Source: Henningerozyma blattae CBS 6284 (Eukaryota > Ascomycota > Saccharomycetes > Saccharomycetales > Saccharomycetaceae). From it: 64,000 nt of DNA. Made by a program: the position numbers and the translations under genes. The stretch covers positions 2,170,001 to 2,234,000 of the forward strand of contig NC_020185.1 of assembly GCF_000315915.1 (NCBI RefSeq), given 5' to 3'. The notes beneath the pieces are model-generated. The model did no database searches. It saw only the letters and a program-made list of their open reading frames with translations, and was not told the DNA's origin. Shown here piece by piece: positions 33,180-45,240 of this stretch; the stretch's first letter is position 1; each line of letters opens with the position of its first letter.

Positions 33180-35876
33180 TTATCCAAAACCACCCACCTT
33201 CTTCTTCTTCTTTTTTGATCTATTGGCACTTATAGATTGTGAAAGGGTTGGAATCGATGATTGAAGTAAACTAAATGCAGGAGTCATTGTATCAGGCAAG
33301 GTGCTAGAAGGTTGTGATGACATGAAACTTGATGATTGTGAAATATCTCTTTGAGATGAAGGGGCATATTGTCTCTTTGATATTTTTCCGGAACCCGAAG
33401 GTAAATTTTTGTTCCTCCTTCTAGTAGAATGAGACTGGGATGACTTAATAGTCGGAATCTGAGTTTGACTGCTGAATAAGAATTGAGGTTGACTACTATA
33501 TGGTATAGATGATCGAAAACTATTTGTACTGATATCATCATCCCAATTTTCCCTACCCCAATCGTCAAGTAATTCGTTATAGTCTTGGCTTAGTTCATTC
33601 CTTAAATGCCTTTCTAGACCATCTATCTGGCTTGCAATACTAAATCCCATGCTACTTTGCAACAAAGAGAAAATGATACCTCTAATATAGTACTCAGAAT
33701 GTGCAAACATAGGCTCCCAAATTTCAACAAGTTTGGAAAATAACATATTCAAATCGTATAGATTTTCGTGTATTAAAATATCAAAGATATTGTCAAAACC
33801 ACTAAATATGATATCTTTCTCTGTGTAAAATTCAGATATTTGTTCAAATAATGAGGTAAATTCAGTAAGATTATTCATGTTGTCAGGAAATTTTAAAAGA
33901 TGCTCAAATAATATATGCTGAACTATTGATTTATGTGGTACGTTAACTTCTGAATCCAATATTCTATCATTTATCGATTGTGATAGACTGTAACCATATT
34001 CTTGAAAAGTCTCGTACTCTTCATTTTCATTATTATCGAATTGAGTATGAGATAATATTAAAGAATGGAGATTTTCCTTAAGAATGCTAAAATATGCCTG
34101 CATAGTTTTAAAATTCGTATCTTCTGATTGGCTTTCTAGTTCTGAAGCTAACGGATTAAAATGAACATGCTTCTTTCGGCTAATCTGGCTTGTGGGAATT
34201 GTTGTAAACGTTGTACTATAAAATTCACCTTTCTTTGAATTTTTAATTAATGCACTAATTGATAGAAGTTCATTGGAGAGGTCAACATTATTACGATCAG
34301 AATCATTATTTATTTCTCTATAGTCATTCGTTATTACTTGAATATCACTTATTCCGCCTTTAAGTTCCTCAAGCTTAGTAATGAATGGTGTTGTGAAACA
34401 ATAAATGCTATTTTCACCTTCAATTAAAAATCCTTGACAGAATATTTTGTTGCTAGTATTTGAAGTTATGAATATGAGAAGTAATTCAGATGAGCCGATT
34501 GGAATTCTTGTAAAAGAAATCTTTAATTTTCCCATGGTAGATTTTAAATCATGCTTCCAAGATATTTTTCTAGTTAAATCTGATGAACCATTTTTCGGGC
34601 CAATAATTATTAATTCTTTTGAGGTTAGGAGAACTCCATTTGAATCGTTAAACCTTTTATAATCTAAAATAGAAGTCCAAGATTTGGCTTCAACCAGGTT
34701 ATTTTGCCAATTTTCTTCGAAATCGACTTCTACAATTTTGGACCTTGATAATACCAATATTCTGGTATATTTAGTAGACCAGGCAATTTTTTTCCAATTG
34801 GATAGTTCATCTGTCTCAAATATTGTTCCTTGAAATTCTCGAAGAATCTTAATAGAGCTTCCTTCCCGCTTATTCTTTGGTAAAACGCCAATACCCCAGT
34901 TACCCTTGATATCCACTATTGCGAATTGATGAATATCCCAAGGGTTAAATGAAACATCAGCTATTGGAAAATCACTAAAATCATTAAATCTAAGTGGCTC
35001 GTATATTTTATAGTTAAAAACTCTGTATTCTGGTAGAATATCTAATATTTTTAATATGTGAAGTGAGTCAGAAGTTAAAAGAGTCAGTATCTCACTTGAT
35101 TTATTATATAATGAAGAAAAAGTTGGTATCTTAATACTCTTAATAGTTGCATTAATATTTATTTTCTTTATTCCAAAAATTTCATCAATGGCAATTTCTT
35201 TAATGGGAGTTAATTTTGGAGTTTGAATCACGTAATTAGAGTCTTTTGGCTTAATAACTGCAATATTTAACCATGAATTTGATTGCCCTGAGGCGTAAAC
35301 CAATAATTGATATGTCGCAGTGTCCAGGCGACCTTCTGATACATTCTGAGCCTTATTAATTACTAGCAAATCCCCAACTGTGGGATCAACCAACTTTAAA
35401 CTAGTTGGAGGAATTAATACTTTTTGCTTCAGTTCAGAAGGGAAATAATCGTGGCTAAAATTTGGGGAATCCACTATATTATCAAACAGATAACTGGTAT
35501 TTTGATGATCATCTTGAGATAAATGAAAATTTGCTCGGATATCTGGATCTAAGGAATTCCAGTGTATTTTAGATAATAGGAGGTTTTTCCAATGATTGTA
35601 GGTTAGATCATTTTCAAAATCAATTGCTGGAATATTATCGTCTGAATTTAAATTCTCACTAAGACTGTTATTCACCTCATCTTCTGAAAAAGATTCGAGT
35701 GGGTTTACAGCTGCTTGACTTTTATATTTATGAAGCTCTAATTTTGTGGGTCTAGTTAAAATACGCAAAGGAGGAATCTTAGAAACATTCTCTGTATATG
35801 CTCGTAGACCTGGAAATTGAATACCAATACCTAACTGTACACCTAGTTGTTTTGAAAACGTTAGGTCTCTATTCAT
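33180..35876 (-). CDS. RRN6: Rrn6, RNA polymerase I core factor subunit
   Basis: The 898-residue protein matches Rrn6 (894 in S. cerevisiae), which with Rrn7 and Rrn11 forms core factor at the rDNA promoter. The N-terminal half is a WD-type beta-propeller containing the conserved FNPWDIHQFAIVDIKGNWGIG near residue 317; a helical region follows. The C-terminal tail is Ser/Gln-rich with QIPTIKSSQS, LPDTMTPAFSLL and a terminal poly-Lys VGGFG, all found in yeast Rrn6. In S. cerevisiae the gene is on chromosome II (YBL014C), the sister block of this chromosome VII block, so its presence between CWH41 and TRP5 reflects different loss of duplicates. Confidence 0.92.
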   Translation of the reverse strand: MNRDLTFSKQLGVQLGIGIQFPGLRAYTENVSKIPPLRILTRPTKLELHKYKSQAAVNPLESFSEDEVNNSLSENLNSDDNIPAIDFENDLTYNHWKNLLLSKIHWNSLDPDIRANFHLSQDDHQNTSYLFDNIVDSPNFSHDYFPSELKQKVLIPPTSLKLVDPTVGDLLVINKAQNVSEGRLDTATYQLLVYASGQSNSWLNIAVIKPKDSNYVIQTPKLTPIKEIAIDEIFGIKKININATIKSIKIPTFSSLYNKSSEILTLLTSDSLHILKILDILPEYRVFNYKIYEPLRFNDFSDFPIADVSFNPWDIHQFAIVDIKGNWGIGVLPKNKREGSSIKILREFQGTIFETDELSNWKKIAWSTKYTRILVLSRSKIVEVDFEENWQNNLVEAKSWTSILDYKRFNDSNGVLLTSKELIIIGPKNGSSDLTRKISWKHDLKSTMGKLKISFTRIPIGSSELLLIFITSNTSNKIFCQGFLIEGENSIYCFTTPFITKLEELKGGISDIQVITNDYREINNDSDRNNVDLSNELLSISALIKNSKKGEFYSTTFTTIPTSQISRKKHVHFNPLASELESQSEDTNFKTMQAYFSILKENLHSLILSHTQFDNNENEEYETFQEYGYSLSQSINDRILDSEVNVPHKSIVQHILFEHLLKFPDNMNNLTEFTSLFEQISEFYTEKDIIFSGFDNIFDILIHENLYDLNMLFSKLVEIWEPMFAHSEYYIRGIIFSLLQSSMGFSIASQIDGLERHLRNELSQDYNELLDDWGRENWDDDISTNSFRSSIPYSSQPQFLFSSQTQIPTIKSSQSHSTRRRNKNLPSGSGKISKRQYAPSSQRDISQSSSFMSSQPSSTLPDTMTPAFSLLQSSIPTLSQSISANRSKKKKKKVGGFG

Positions 35877-36296
35877 ATTATAGTCCAGTACCTAGCTTAT
35901 TGAACTTCTATTCTGTTCCGTGAATTACAATCAGTGTAGTTAAAAAGAACATTTTCCTTATAGCACTAAATATTTTCCATGGAACCATGAAGTCATCGCA
36001 TCGCATTGTCTATGATCGATTTTAAAAAAGACGATGTAGATCAAGAAATGCAAGACTAAAAAAAAGTATATTAGAAATAAAACGCATGCATAAATAATAA
36101 CAAAATCACCGTGTCAGGACTTCAAATGTACCGCAAGCTAGTTTGTGTTACTAATACATATTTAATGATTTCTTACTCACCTTCTAAGCTAGAAATGAAA
36201 GAAAAATAAGAGTTCTTGAGCGTACATATTAGAAAAATGTATAAATGTTAATAAAAAAAAACTAAAAAAAAAATCCAAAAAAAAGGCAGCTTATAC
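35877..36296. other. Intergenic between RRN6 and TRP5
   Basis: AT-rich with A-tracts near the TRP5 stop. I see no recognisable regulatory site and no gene. Confidence 0.5.
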
Positions 36297-38426
36297 TTAA
36301 ACGCCACGAGATGGGTCTTCTTCAAATCTTAAATCCCAATCAATTTGAGGACCTAACTTTGGCAGAATATCAGCAACACTTTGAACATCCTTGTCACCTC
36401 TACCAGAAATATTAATGATCAAATTCTCCTCAGGCTTCATAGTTTTAGCTAACTCGCATCCACCATAGACTGCGTGAGACGATTCTAAGGCAGGAATAAT
36501 ACCTTCTAATTGAGATAGTAGCTTAAAACCTTCTAAAGCTTGAGCATCCGTAGCTGCAATAAACTGAGCACGGCCAGTTGATTTCCAGAATGCTAACTCA
36601 GGACCGACACCTGGATAATCCAAGCCAGCAGAAACAGAATGGGTATCATGAACTTGACCATCAGAATCCTGTAAAACGTAAGTTTTGACACCATGAAAAA
36701 CACCAGGTCTTCCCACAGTTAATGTAGCAGAATGGAATTCAGTTTCAATACCGTCACCACCAGCTTCAACACCCAATAGTTTAACAGTAGTATCATGTTC
36801 AAATGGAGAAAACATACCAGTTGAGTTTGAACCACCACCGACACAGGCAACTATTGCATCAGGCAACTTACCATTAGTTAAAGCTGCGAATTGTTCCTTA
36901 GTTTCCTTACCTATAACCGATTGGAAGGTACGAACTAAAGTTGGGTAAGGATGAGGGCCAATTGCAGAACCGACAACGTAATAAGTGGTCTGTAAATTTG
37001 TAACCCAAGAGCGGAAAGCTTCAGAAGTAGCATCTCTTAGTGTTTTAGTACCATTAGTGACTGCAATGACTTTAGCACCTAAGATTCTCATTCTAAAGAC
37101 ATTCAATGCTTGTCTCCGAACATCTTCAGCACCCATGTAAACCGTACATTCAAGACCAAATTTGGCACAGGCAGTAGCAGTAGCTACACCATGCTGACCA
37201 GCACCAGTTTCAGCAATAATTTTTGTCTTACCTAACCTTTTTGCTAATAAAACTTGAGCTAACGCATTATTAATTTTATGAGAACCTGTATGATTTAAAT
37301 CTTCCCTTTTTAACCAAATTTGTGCACCACCACAGTACTCAGTCAATCTTTCAGCTCTGTGTAAAGATGATGGTCTACCAATATAAGAGTACAAAGATTT
37401 AAAGTCTTCCCAGAATTTTGGATCTGCTGAAGCTTCTTCAAAACCTTGTTCTAATTCTCTCAAACAGGCGTGCAAAGCTTCAGGAACATATTGACCACCA
37501 AATTCACCAAATCTAGTTGGAAATTTGTGCTTCTCATCGAATTCATTTGCAATGGTTGTTAATTTTGAAGCATTTAATAAGGTTTCTTTATGTAATGTGT
37601 TAAATTCATCAACAGTTAACACTTTGTGCTTTTCACCAGCTAAGATTTCTTCTACATAAGTTTTAGCCATGTTTTGGCGATCTGCTTGTTTGGATTGGCC
37701 AACTAATGTGACAATTCTTGAACCAATGACAACACCATCGGCTAATTCACCAACAGCAGTAAAATGTTCCCTGGTAGAAACACCAAACCCAACTGCAATT
37801 GGAATATCTTTAGTATACTTTCTAACACGGCTAGTTAATTCACTTAAATTAGAAGCAACGGAGGTTTGGGCACCTGTGGTACCCATACGTGAAACGACAT
37901 AGACAAAGGAATCAGCCACGTGAGATAGTAATTCTAATCTTTCTTCAGTAGTTGAAGGAGCGACCAATGGTACTAAGCTCAAACCATTAGCTCTCACATA
38001 GCCTCTAACTTTCAAGGCTTCTTCTGGGGGTAAATCAACAATAATAAACCCATTAGCACCTGCTTTAGCAGCATCTTTAATAAATTTTTCTTCACCATAG
38101 TTCAAAATTGGGTTATAATAACCCATTAAAATAATTGGCACAGTAACTCCCTCTTTTCTAGCTTTACGCAAAAGGTCCAATGTTTGTAGCATGGTGACGC
38201 CATTTTTTAAAGCAACATTATTGGCAACTTGAATAGTTGGACCATCGGCAATAGGATCAGAGAATGGCATACCTAATTCGATAACATCAACACCACCTTC
38301 TTGAAAACCTTTTAAAATAGGAATTGTATCCTCAACAGTTGGGTAACCGGCAGTCATGAATGTGACTAATGCACGGCGGTTTTCTTTTTTGGCATTTTCA
38401 AAAGCCTCTCTTAGTTGGACAGACAT
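36297..38426 (-). CDS. TRP5: Tryptophan synthase (fused alpha-beta)
   Basis: The 709-residue bifunctional enzyme makes tryptophan from indole-3-glycerol phosphate and serine. The TrpA-like part (about 1-260) has catalytic Glu50 in VIELGMPF and Asp61 in DPIADG. A linker leads to the TrpB-like part (about 300-709), with the pyridoxal-phosphate Lys384 in TGSHKINN and the GGGSNSTG phosphate loop. The fusion order is that of fungi. S. cerevisiae Trp5 has 707 residues and its PLP lysine is also 384. I start at 38426 (MSVQLREAF), which aligns with the known N-terminus; the frame is open to 38513 but has no ATG there. Confidence 0.97.
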   Translation of the reverse strand: MSVQLREAFENAKKENRRALVTFMTAGYPTVEDTIPILKGFQEGGVDVIELGMPFSDPIADGPTIQVANNVALKNGVTMLQTLDLLRKARKEGVTVPIILMGYYNPILNYGEEKFIKDAAKAGANGFIIVDLPPEEALKVRGYVRANGLSLVPLVAPSTTEERLELLSHVADSFVYVVSRMGTTGAQTSVASNLSELTSRVRKYTKDIPIAVGFGVSTREHFTAVGELADGVVIGSRIVTLVGQSKQADRQNMAKTYVEEILAGEKHKVLTVDEFNTLHKETLLNASKLTTIANEFDEKHKFPTRFGEFGGQYVPEALHACLRELEQGFEEASADPKFWEDFKSLYSYIGRPSSLHRAERLTEYCGGAQIWLKREDLNHTGSHKINNALAQVLLAKRLGKTKIIAETGAGQHGVATATACAKFGLECTVYMGAEDVRRQALNVFRMRILGAKVIAVTNGTKTLRDATSEAFRSWVTNLQTTYYVVGSAIGPHPYPTLVRTFQSVIGKETKEQFAALTNGKLPDAIVACVGGGSNSTGMFSPFEHDTTVKLLGVEAGGDGIETEFHSATLTVGRPGVFHGVKTYVLQDSDGQVHDTHSVSAGLDYPGVGPELAFWKSTGRAQFIAATDAQALEGFKLLSQLEGIIPALESSHAVYGGCELAKTMKPEENLIINISGRGDKDVQSVADILPKLGPQIDWDLRFEEDPSRGV

Positions 38427-39127
38427 TTTATAAGGTAGCACTTGAGTAGGAAGCTTGTGGGATCTTAAAAAATAAAGACTAGAAATTAGAGAGTCTTGAA
38501 GTATAATAATCAACTCTCTAAAACAAAAGATTCATCAATAATAAAATTGAACAAATAAGCTCTGTTTATATAATGACAAAATTTTTCACGAATTCACGTA
38601 TATAGTTCATCGGGCATCAAAAGCATAGATAAGCTTTGGAAATCATCGTCGGTCTTTCTATTTCAAAGCTCGGCATTTATGACTCACCTAATTAGCTATA
38701 TTTTTCACAACATACAAATATTATCTACTGTAAGAATATCATAAAGTATTACAAGTCATGAAATTGGGTCTTACAAAAGTAAAATATTACAATTATTTAA
38801 GAAATAAATCTAAATTGTTCAATAGAAGATCCAAACTTGTGGTATAAACTTTACAAGTTGATCGACATATTAATAATAGAAATACAATAGTAGCTTGAAT
38901 TTTCTTAGTGCCATTGTAATCATATAGAAGGAATATTTCCAATCTTTATACGAAAGGCTTACTCAAATAGTTGATACTACATTCTATCTGTACTAACACA
39001 TGGAATTCGGTGAACAGTACTATGTGAAATATCAAGCGAAAATGGCTAAATGCCAAAATATAATAGAAGTTCCCACGTACGAATTGAATTTTATGGGATT
39101 AAGTTAAATAGAGTATATTATAGTAAC
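38427..39127 (-). promoter_or_regulatory. TRP5 promoter with Gcn4 site
   Basis: TGACTCA at 38680-38686, about 255 bp upstream of the ATG, is a perfect Gcn4 site, as expected for a gene under general amino-acid control. The rest, up to the PGD1 stop, is AT-rich without a gene. Confidence 0.75.
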
Positions 39128-40444
39128 CTAAACAAAATCTAGACTGTTCCCAAAATCAATATTGTTAAAGTCTAATAAATTTAAATCATTTCCCCCATTA
39201 TTGCTGTTGCTGAGATTGAGATTCGAGCTATCAATACTGTTAATATTATTGTTGTTAGCATTGTTATTTCCATTATTGTTGCTATTTGTATGATTGCTAG
39301 CACTGCTATTAGAATTATTAGCATTATGCATAGTATGGTTGTTGTTTGCAATATTACTGTTATAACCCATACTAATATTGGATCTATTATTATGATTATT
39401 ATTATTGTTATTATTATTATTACTATTATTTGTGTTATTATTATTAGTTGAGTTATTGCTACCGTTATTGTGGCTCATATTAGCATTTACGTTAAAGTTC
39501 ATACTATTATTGCTATTACTATTATTGCTATTGTTATTAATATTGCCATTATTACTCATTAAATTAGTGTTCAATATATTTGCTGGTGTAATATTATTCA
39601 TACTAATATGCTGGTTTGAGCCAGGAAATATATCATTTGAGCCTATAAGATTATTATTAACTTGTGGAGAATTAACAGTTGGAGACTTTATTCCATTTAA
39701 TGGAGTTGCAATCACCGGTGTATTGATTACATTAGTAGGTGATACACTGTTTGCTGCCATAAATTGTGTAGGGTTTAAATTAGGGGGTGGAGCTGATTTT
39801 TGACTCTTTATTGGTAACGCAGTAGGCGTAGACTTTTGACTCTGTTGAGATGGCTGTATATTTTGCTTCTTTGAGCTTGTTGTCTGTTTCTTTGGTTGAC
39901 GTTTTCTTGGTTTCTTAGCGGGTGCAGGAGCGACGCTGGACAGATTAACGTTTTGGTTAGAAGTAGAGCTTATTGGAGTAGCAGCTTGCGATTTTGATCT
40001 TTTATTAGATGAAGCTGTAGTCATAATTGGCTGTGGGAACTTTTGGGATAAACTTTTGGTCTCTGATAAGTTCTGAAGTAGCTGTGAAAATGAACTACGA
40101 TTTGGTTCTTGGTTATATGATCTTACTGTGGAAAGAATTGGTTCTAATTGCGCCATATTACCGGATATATTTTGAAGCTGTTGAGATATTTCAACTACCA
40201 TCTCCCGAACTGTGGAATAGTATATTTCATTATCAGCTATTGTATCATTTGTTCCAGAAAGAATAGATAACAAGTTATTAAATAAAAGTCTTAAAGGTAG
40301 AACCTGTTGCTGCATTTGAGAAAGTTGCCTCTGTAAGGCCTCATGAGACGCTGGATTTGCAGCTAAGCTGGACTCTAGCTTTGAAATGTTGCAATCCTTA
40401 GGTAGCAATGCTTTTATATTTATATTTGCCTTAGTATCTTCCAT
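39128..40444 (-). CDS. PGD1: Mediator tail subunit Med3 (Pgd1)
   Basis: The 438-residue protein is Med3/Pgd1 of the Mediator tail, which with Med2 and Med15 takes signals from activators such as Gcn4 and Pdr1. The N-terminal helical part contains the conserved VLPLRLLFN near residue 50. A basic segment KKPRKRQPKKQ near residue 181, the motif NSVSPTNVINTP and NITPANILN match the S. cerevisiae protein, and the C-terminus ends with repeated Leu/Asp/Asn motifs (LDFNNIDFG). Between them lies a very long Asn-rich tract (about residues 295-410) coded by AAT/AAC runs. S. cerevisiae Pgd1 has 397 residues with Gln-rich tracts instead. It lies next to TRP5 as in S. cerevisiae. Confidence 0.9.
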   Translation of the reverse strand: MEDTKANINIKALLPKDCNISKLESSLAANPASHEALQRQLSQMQQQVLPLRLLFNNLLSILSGTNDTIADNEIYYSTVREMVVEISQQLQNISGNMAQLEPILSTVRSYNQEPNRSSFSQLLQNLSETKSLSQKFPQPIMTTASSNKRSKSQAATPISSTSNQNVNLSSVAPAPAKKPRKRQPKKQTTSSKKQNIQPSQQSQKSTPTALPIKSQKSAPPPNLNPTQFMAANSVSPTNVINTPVIATPLNGIKSPTVNSPQVNNNLIGSNDIFPGSNQHISMNNITPANILNTNLMSNNGNINNNSNNSNSNNSMNFNVNANMSHNNGSNNSTNNNNTNNSNNNNNNNNNHNNRSNISMGYNSNIANNNHTMHNANNSNSSASNHTNSNNNGNNNANNNNINSIDSSNLNLSNSNNGGNDLNLLDFNNIDFGNSLDFV

Positions 40445-40790
40445 TCTAATCTTGAATATATATATAATTTCAAACTCTTGGAGTCTTATAATACTGTCTT
40501 CTGGTAGTACGTTATATGCTAATGAAGAATGTTGCTCGATTATTTACTTGAGTTTATTTGTAGTCGGTATTTTGTATAAAATATTCTTGTCAGAACTGCG
40601 AAACTTCGGACCTGATAAAGAAAAAAGTGCTCAAACGTAACCTTAATTTATCCGGTAAATCAAAGAAATAGTAGAGGGCAGGAAAAAACTGGAATATAGT
40701 ATGAATAATAAATAAATACTCTATATGATTACAAAATATATACATCCTGATGTTATGTGGTGGCGCGTAATATAAAAATAGCAAAAGGTA
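40445..40790. other. Intergenic between PGD1 and PIB2
   Basis: AT-rich promoter DNA of PGD1 and 3' flank of PIB2. No site recognised. Confidence 0.5.
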
Positions 40791-42983
40791 TTAAAAACTG
40801 CTCCAATTCCAGTTCGCAGGAACAGATCCTACTACACTCCCAAGTGCGGTTCTATCTTCATTGGTATCGGCACCTGTTCCATCGCTTAATTGTGAATCAA
40901 TTCCTTGATAACTACTATCAATAGCTCTTGATATTTTCTTATTAGGAATTCCTTGTTGAGTCACAGTATTATTTGAAACTACCGATTCTTGATTACTTTG
41001 TTTTATTTTATTAATTATTGACGAGCTCCCCCCCAAAGTATTCCTGGATCGAGCGTTCGTTGTAAAGGTAGATCTTTCTATTACCAATTTTTCGTAAATT
41101 TCCAGACAATTATCACAGACTTTGCACAGCGAGCCTATGCCGCCACCTCCAATAATAAATTGTGCATCCTCATCCAGATATAGCCAATGGCATAAGTGTT
41201 GTTGGCAAAAGATGTCCCCGCAATGACGGCAATGGTGTTTGCGCTCCCAAAAAGTAAATTGTTTGTTGCAATAATGGCAGCCATCCCTTTTTTGATCAGG
41301 CAACCAATGGCTTCTCTTTGGTATCATTATTTGAGATTTATTACCTTTAATTGTCTCAAAGGACGTTATAGTAGAATCAGTATCAGAGCCTTCATTATAG
41401 CTGGAAAAAAATGAAGGCATAAATTTTTGTAGTGTATCTTTTACAAACGAATTTGTGGAGTGAATACTTGCCCTAGATGATTGATTATCCTGCATAGACG
41501 ATGCATGAATCGGACTATTATCACTTATATTTGAAAGTGCAGTTTCTAATTTCGGTGGATTTTTTAAATCTTCGTTAGTTAAATTAGTTTCAGATATGTC
41601 ACGTAAAACAGCTGGTATATAGAGTGGTTTTTTTGGATTATTGATTTGTCTAGTTGATTTCTTTTTTTGCTGAGCTTTTAAAAATGTATTTCTTGGTGTT
41701 CCCATATTGTAATCATCAGGACCCCCACTTCCATGACGATTCATGGTTAGAGGAGAATGAGAGTAAGAATTGCTTGAACCTATTCTTAAAGATGGACCTC
41801 TTACTGTCAATTTATCCAACTGAGGTCGCGTAGTGGATGTGTGAGATATTGACATCATAGTTGGTGAATTTTCAAGTCCAATACCATTTTCTGGAAAATT
41901 TGTCTTAAAAATGTTCTTTCTTGGATTATTATTTCTCAGTGGTGATGAATCACTGGCATTAGATGTTGCATTTATAGGCCTTTTAAAACTTGTAGTCTGT
42001 TGTTGCATTTGTTGTAATGACTGACGCTGTGGTTGCTGCACTAATTGTGATTGCCTGAAGATCTGGTGTTGCTGTATTGATTGCTGCTGTCGTAGATTAT
42101 GATTGGAACTTTTCTTGTCTAATTTTAGGGGGCTCGTATAGTGCGTTGAATCATTGTTAGAGTGTATGGAATTTAGGCTTGTGTTTGATTTGGTACTTTT
42201 ACTATTCTTTGTTGTCATATCTGCAAAGGCGCCAGTAATGTTATTACCTTTAAATATAGACAATCTTTTTAAAGCTTGTGCAGTTAGCTCTTTTTGTTGA
42301 GTTATTTTTTCGCCTGTTTCGTCATCTAATTCATCGTTATTTCTATGAGCTCTGCCATAATAACTGTTGGATGAATTTGGTAGAATTTCTGATTCAGATT
42401 TGGAGTTAATCTCGTGAACGCTGGCATTCAAGTTGGCTTGTTCTTTTGGAAGGTTGTTGCCATCAGTAAATTTAGAATTTTCAGGTTTTGTTAGATTTAT
42501 TGAGTTTGAGAGATTAGCAGATTCACTTTGAAGGCTATTATTTTTTTTAAATGATTGTACTACAGGTGTACGAGATTGCTGTGATGCTTCTAATGACTCA
42601 GAATAGGAAGATGTGGGGTATATTTTATTAGTATCCTGTTGACTTTCATTGGATATAGCGTTATTAAAGTGACTGTTAATATTAGTATTAGCTGATATAT
42701 TTTTTTGATTTAGTCTGTCTCGTGCCATAAAGCTTGAGCTTAATAAACTATGAGGTAAAGCAGTTTTTGGAGTCACTTTCTGTTTTTCAAACGTTATTGT
42801 TGAAGTTTCTGAGCTTAAAGAAGTAATAGATTTTTTATGTCCAATATCTTCTGAATTGTTAATAATAGGCTGAACAGAATAATTAGTCATATTTGTTGTA
42901 CTTCCATTAGCCAGTAATGTTTCTTGCGTGATAATATCTTTATTTTCAGTTTTTTCTCTTTCTGTAATCTTATCTAGGTTCAT
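40791..42983 (-). CDS. PIB2: Pib2, FYVE-domain TORC1 regulator
   Basis: The 730-residue vacuolar protein binds PI3P and signals glutamine to TORC1. A long Ser/Asn/Gln-rich N-terminal region precedes a FYVE zinc finger (about residues 560-625) with CHYCNKQF, the basic RKHHCRHCG that binds PI3P, and later CKVCDNC. The C-terminal tail ends NWNWSSF, the short tail motif needed for TORC1 activation in S. cerevisiae. The start at 42983 (MNLDKIT) is the first ATG; a longer open frame to 43007 has none. It is 95 residues longer than the S. cerevisiae protein (635). In S. cerevisiae it is divergent from and adjacent to STT3; here 5.5 kb separate them. Confidence 0.92.
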   Translation of the reverse strand: MNLDKITEREKTENKDIITQETLLANGSTTNMTNYSVQPIINNSEDIGHKKSITSLSSETSTITFEKQKVTPKTALPHSLLSSSFMARDRLNQKNISANTNINSHFNNAISNESQQDTNKIYPTSSYSESLEASQQSRTPVVQSFKKNNSLQSESANLSNSINLTKPENSKFTDGNNLPKEQANLNASVHEINSKSESEILPNSSNSYYGRAHRNNDELDDETGEKITQQKELTAQALKRLSIFKGNNITGAFADMTTKNSKSTKSNTSLNSIHSNNDSTHYTSPLKLDKKSSNHNLRQQQSIQQHQIFRQSQLVQQPQRQSLQQMQQQTTSFKRPINATSNASDSSPLRNNNPRKNIFKTNFPENGIGLENSPTMMSISHTSTTRPQLDKLTVRGPSLRIGSSNSYSHSPLTMNRHGSGGPDDYNMGTPRNTFLKAQQKKKSTRQINNPKKPLYIPAVLRDISETNLTNEDLKNPPKLETALSNISDNSPIHASSMQDNQSSRASIHSTNSFVKDTLQKFMPSFFSSYNEGSDTDSTITSFETIKGNKSQIMIPKRSHWLPDQKRDGCHYCNKQFTFWERKHHCRHCGDIFCQQHLCHWLYLDEDAQFIIGGGGIGSLCKVCDNCLEIYEKLVIERSTFTTNARSRNTLGGSSSIINKIKQSNQESVVSNNTVTQQGIPNKKISRAIDSSYQGIDSQLSDGTGADTNEDRTALGSVVGSVPANWNWSSF

Positions 42984-45240
42984 CTTATTGGTGTACCTAA
43001 ATATCAATATCAGGTATATTAATTAAAAAACAATCGACGGTTACTTAATCGAATTGATGGGGTTCAATGTGTTATATACAAATTACTTTTGTGTTAATAG
43101 GTCCCCGATTTTCTTAGTAATCGTCAGTTTTCTTAGGCGAACAATGGCCAAAATATCAATATTCTATGTTACTAAACTCTAATCGTAGTAAAAATGTCTA
43201 ATATTTGCTTGGCTTCTCTTCCTTTGACTATACGTAATTGAATGAATATATTTTAGCACTCTTTCAATGGTGATATGTAATATGCGTAACAATCGTTAAG
43301 TAGGGCATTGCAAAATTTCCGGATATAAATCACGTGAGTAAAACATGTATGATACTCCTAAAGCGCTCCTACTTTGATAGTCAATAAAAACTAGAGATAA
43401 TTTGGTGTGAAGAGATATTTTTATCTCTATAGTTATAATTGATAATTTTCCTACTATTAGCGAAGCCCTTTCATCTACACTAAATAAAGATAATATCATG
43501 GGTGAAGGCTAATAATAACAGTAGTATATTTAAATTAGATATCTTTCAAATGTGTAAGCTACATAATAGCAAAATGAGTTCTATAATTGATAATAGTGCT
43601 GTTTCGCCAAGTATACAGTGTCTATTTAAACAGACAAGTTATAGAAAACCCCTTTTATGATTTGTTTGCTTGCAACAATGAATTTACTTCCTAAACAATT
43701 TTCTAGATTTAATTTAAGTTGAATAGAAGCTAAATATCTTTAGTTAAAATCGAATTAATTTACTGAGCTGATAAACTTTTTTCTGGATCAGTAAAATTAA
43801 TATATATATTTTCGTTTTTCCTGATGATATTATCCAAGATAAAGACTATATCCAGCTATCTAATTAGCATATATATAACAAAAATAAAGCCTTTTTACAA
43901 CTTCTATTTTCTGGTAGTTTATAAATATATTAGCTTTCAAAACTTAAAATATTAAGTTTTATTAATGAAGTGTTCTATCTCCATTATTACTTAAAGTCGG
44001 TCAACTAATAAATAGTAACCAAACTAATAAGAATCGCTAACATCTGTCAATTCCCTGCTAGATATATGTTCCTGTCTTTATATAAAAGAGAAAAGTTGCA
44101 ATTATAATTACATCTTATATTTGTATGTGGGACTTAAAGAGGTTATTTCACTTGATTAAATATATTTACCTCTATCTCTTTGGCCCATAAGGTTATATCA
44201 GAAGTTTGAGGCTCTTTATTCGTAAATTTTCTATTATTGGCCATACTAATGAATTATTTGATATTCAGTGAATATAGTTTTGGTACAACATTTAAGACTA
44301 AAAAGGTATATGTGTTAATAGCTTACTGTTTAGGTTAATGTTTTCCAACAAAGACACGGGATTACAAGTTGTCAGAAAATATTCTTAAGGTAACTATTCA
44401 ATATTTTTATTTATCTTTTCTAGCATAGTGAAACAAACTAACCAAATCTATATACTAGCGAAAGCATATCAAGTCTTTTCTGAAAAGGCTATTAACCTAT
44501 TATGAAATAGTTCATATATCATAAAGATGAATCCTTTAGTTGAGTTTAGCTTCTAATTAGATGTATAAAAATAATGTAACTGACACACATTCTGTTAATA
44601 GTCAAGCTTAGGCAGTTTACAGGATCACATCTTCTACTTACCAGATAAAGTTTCACTTAGGATGTTATTTTCAAGAAATATTATGAACAAGGTATGTAAC
44701 TGTAAACTTATATTGTTTGATAAAACTCGTTATTCTTTGCTTACCTATCTATATATACAAACTATTATGTATTTCTTTATGCTATAATTAGTACAATAGG
44801 CTGAATAAAACAAAAAAGTTTCATTATGAGAAAAGGTTTCCTGTAATGAAGAATAAGATGCTCATGCTAGATATTTATAATAATTCTAATTATTAATGTA
44901 GCACAGTAAATTTTGAAGTCACGTGAGCACATTCTTTTTAGATGAGTTGAGATTTAAGCTAGTATATAAAGATAAAGGTGAAAAGCTTTCAAAAGACCAC
45001 AATATAAGAAAAAGAGAGAAAAAGCAACAATGTGTAGTTTGGAATCTGGAAACTAATATTGTTATATATTACTCATATAGAGAAATTACATGACGATCTA
45101 TTCTATATTGCTCTTTAAGTTAGAGATTTCACTGTTATTATCACTCAGGAATTACTGCGATTGATCATTGAAAATATAAACTGTAATAATTACTGAAGAT
45201 GAGTAAGTAAAAAAATATTGTAGATCGCGTGATTATAAAT
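42984..45240. other. 2.3-kb AT-rich gene-free region upstream of PIB2
   Basis: No credible gene on either strand. TCACGTGA-type E-boxes lie at about 43,331 and 44,920. I found no clear repeat or RNA gene in it. It forms the left part of the PIB2-STT3 gene desert. Confidence 0.5.

Noticed and set aside
38427..38513. N-terminal extension of TRP5
   Set aside because: No ATG; the protein from 38426 aligns with the known Trp5 N-terminus and length.
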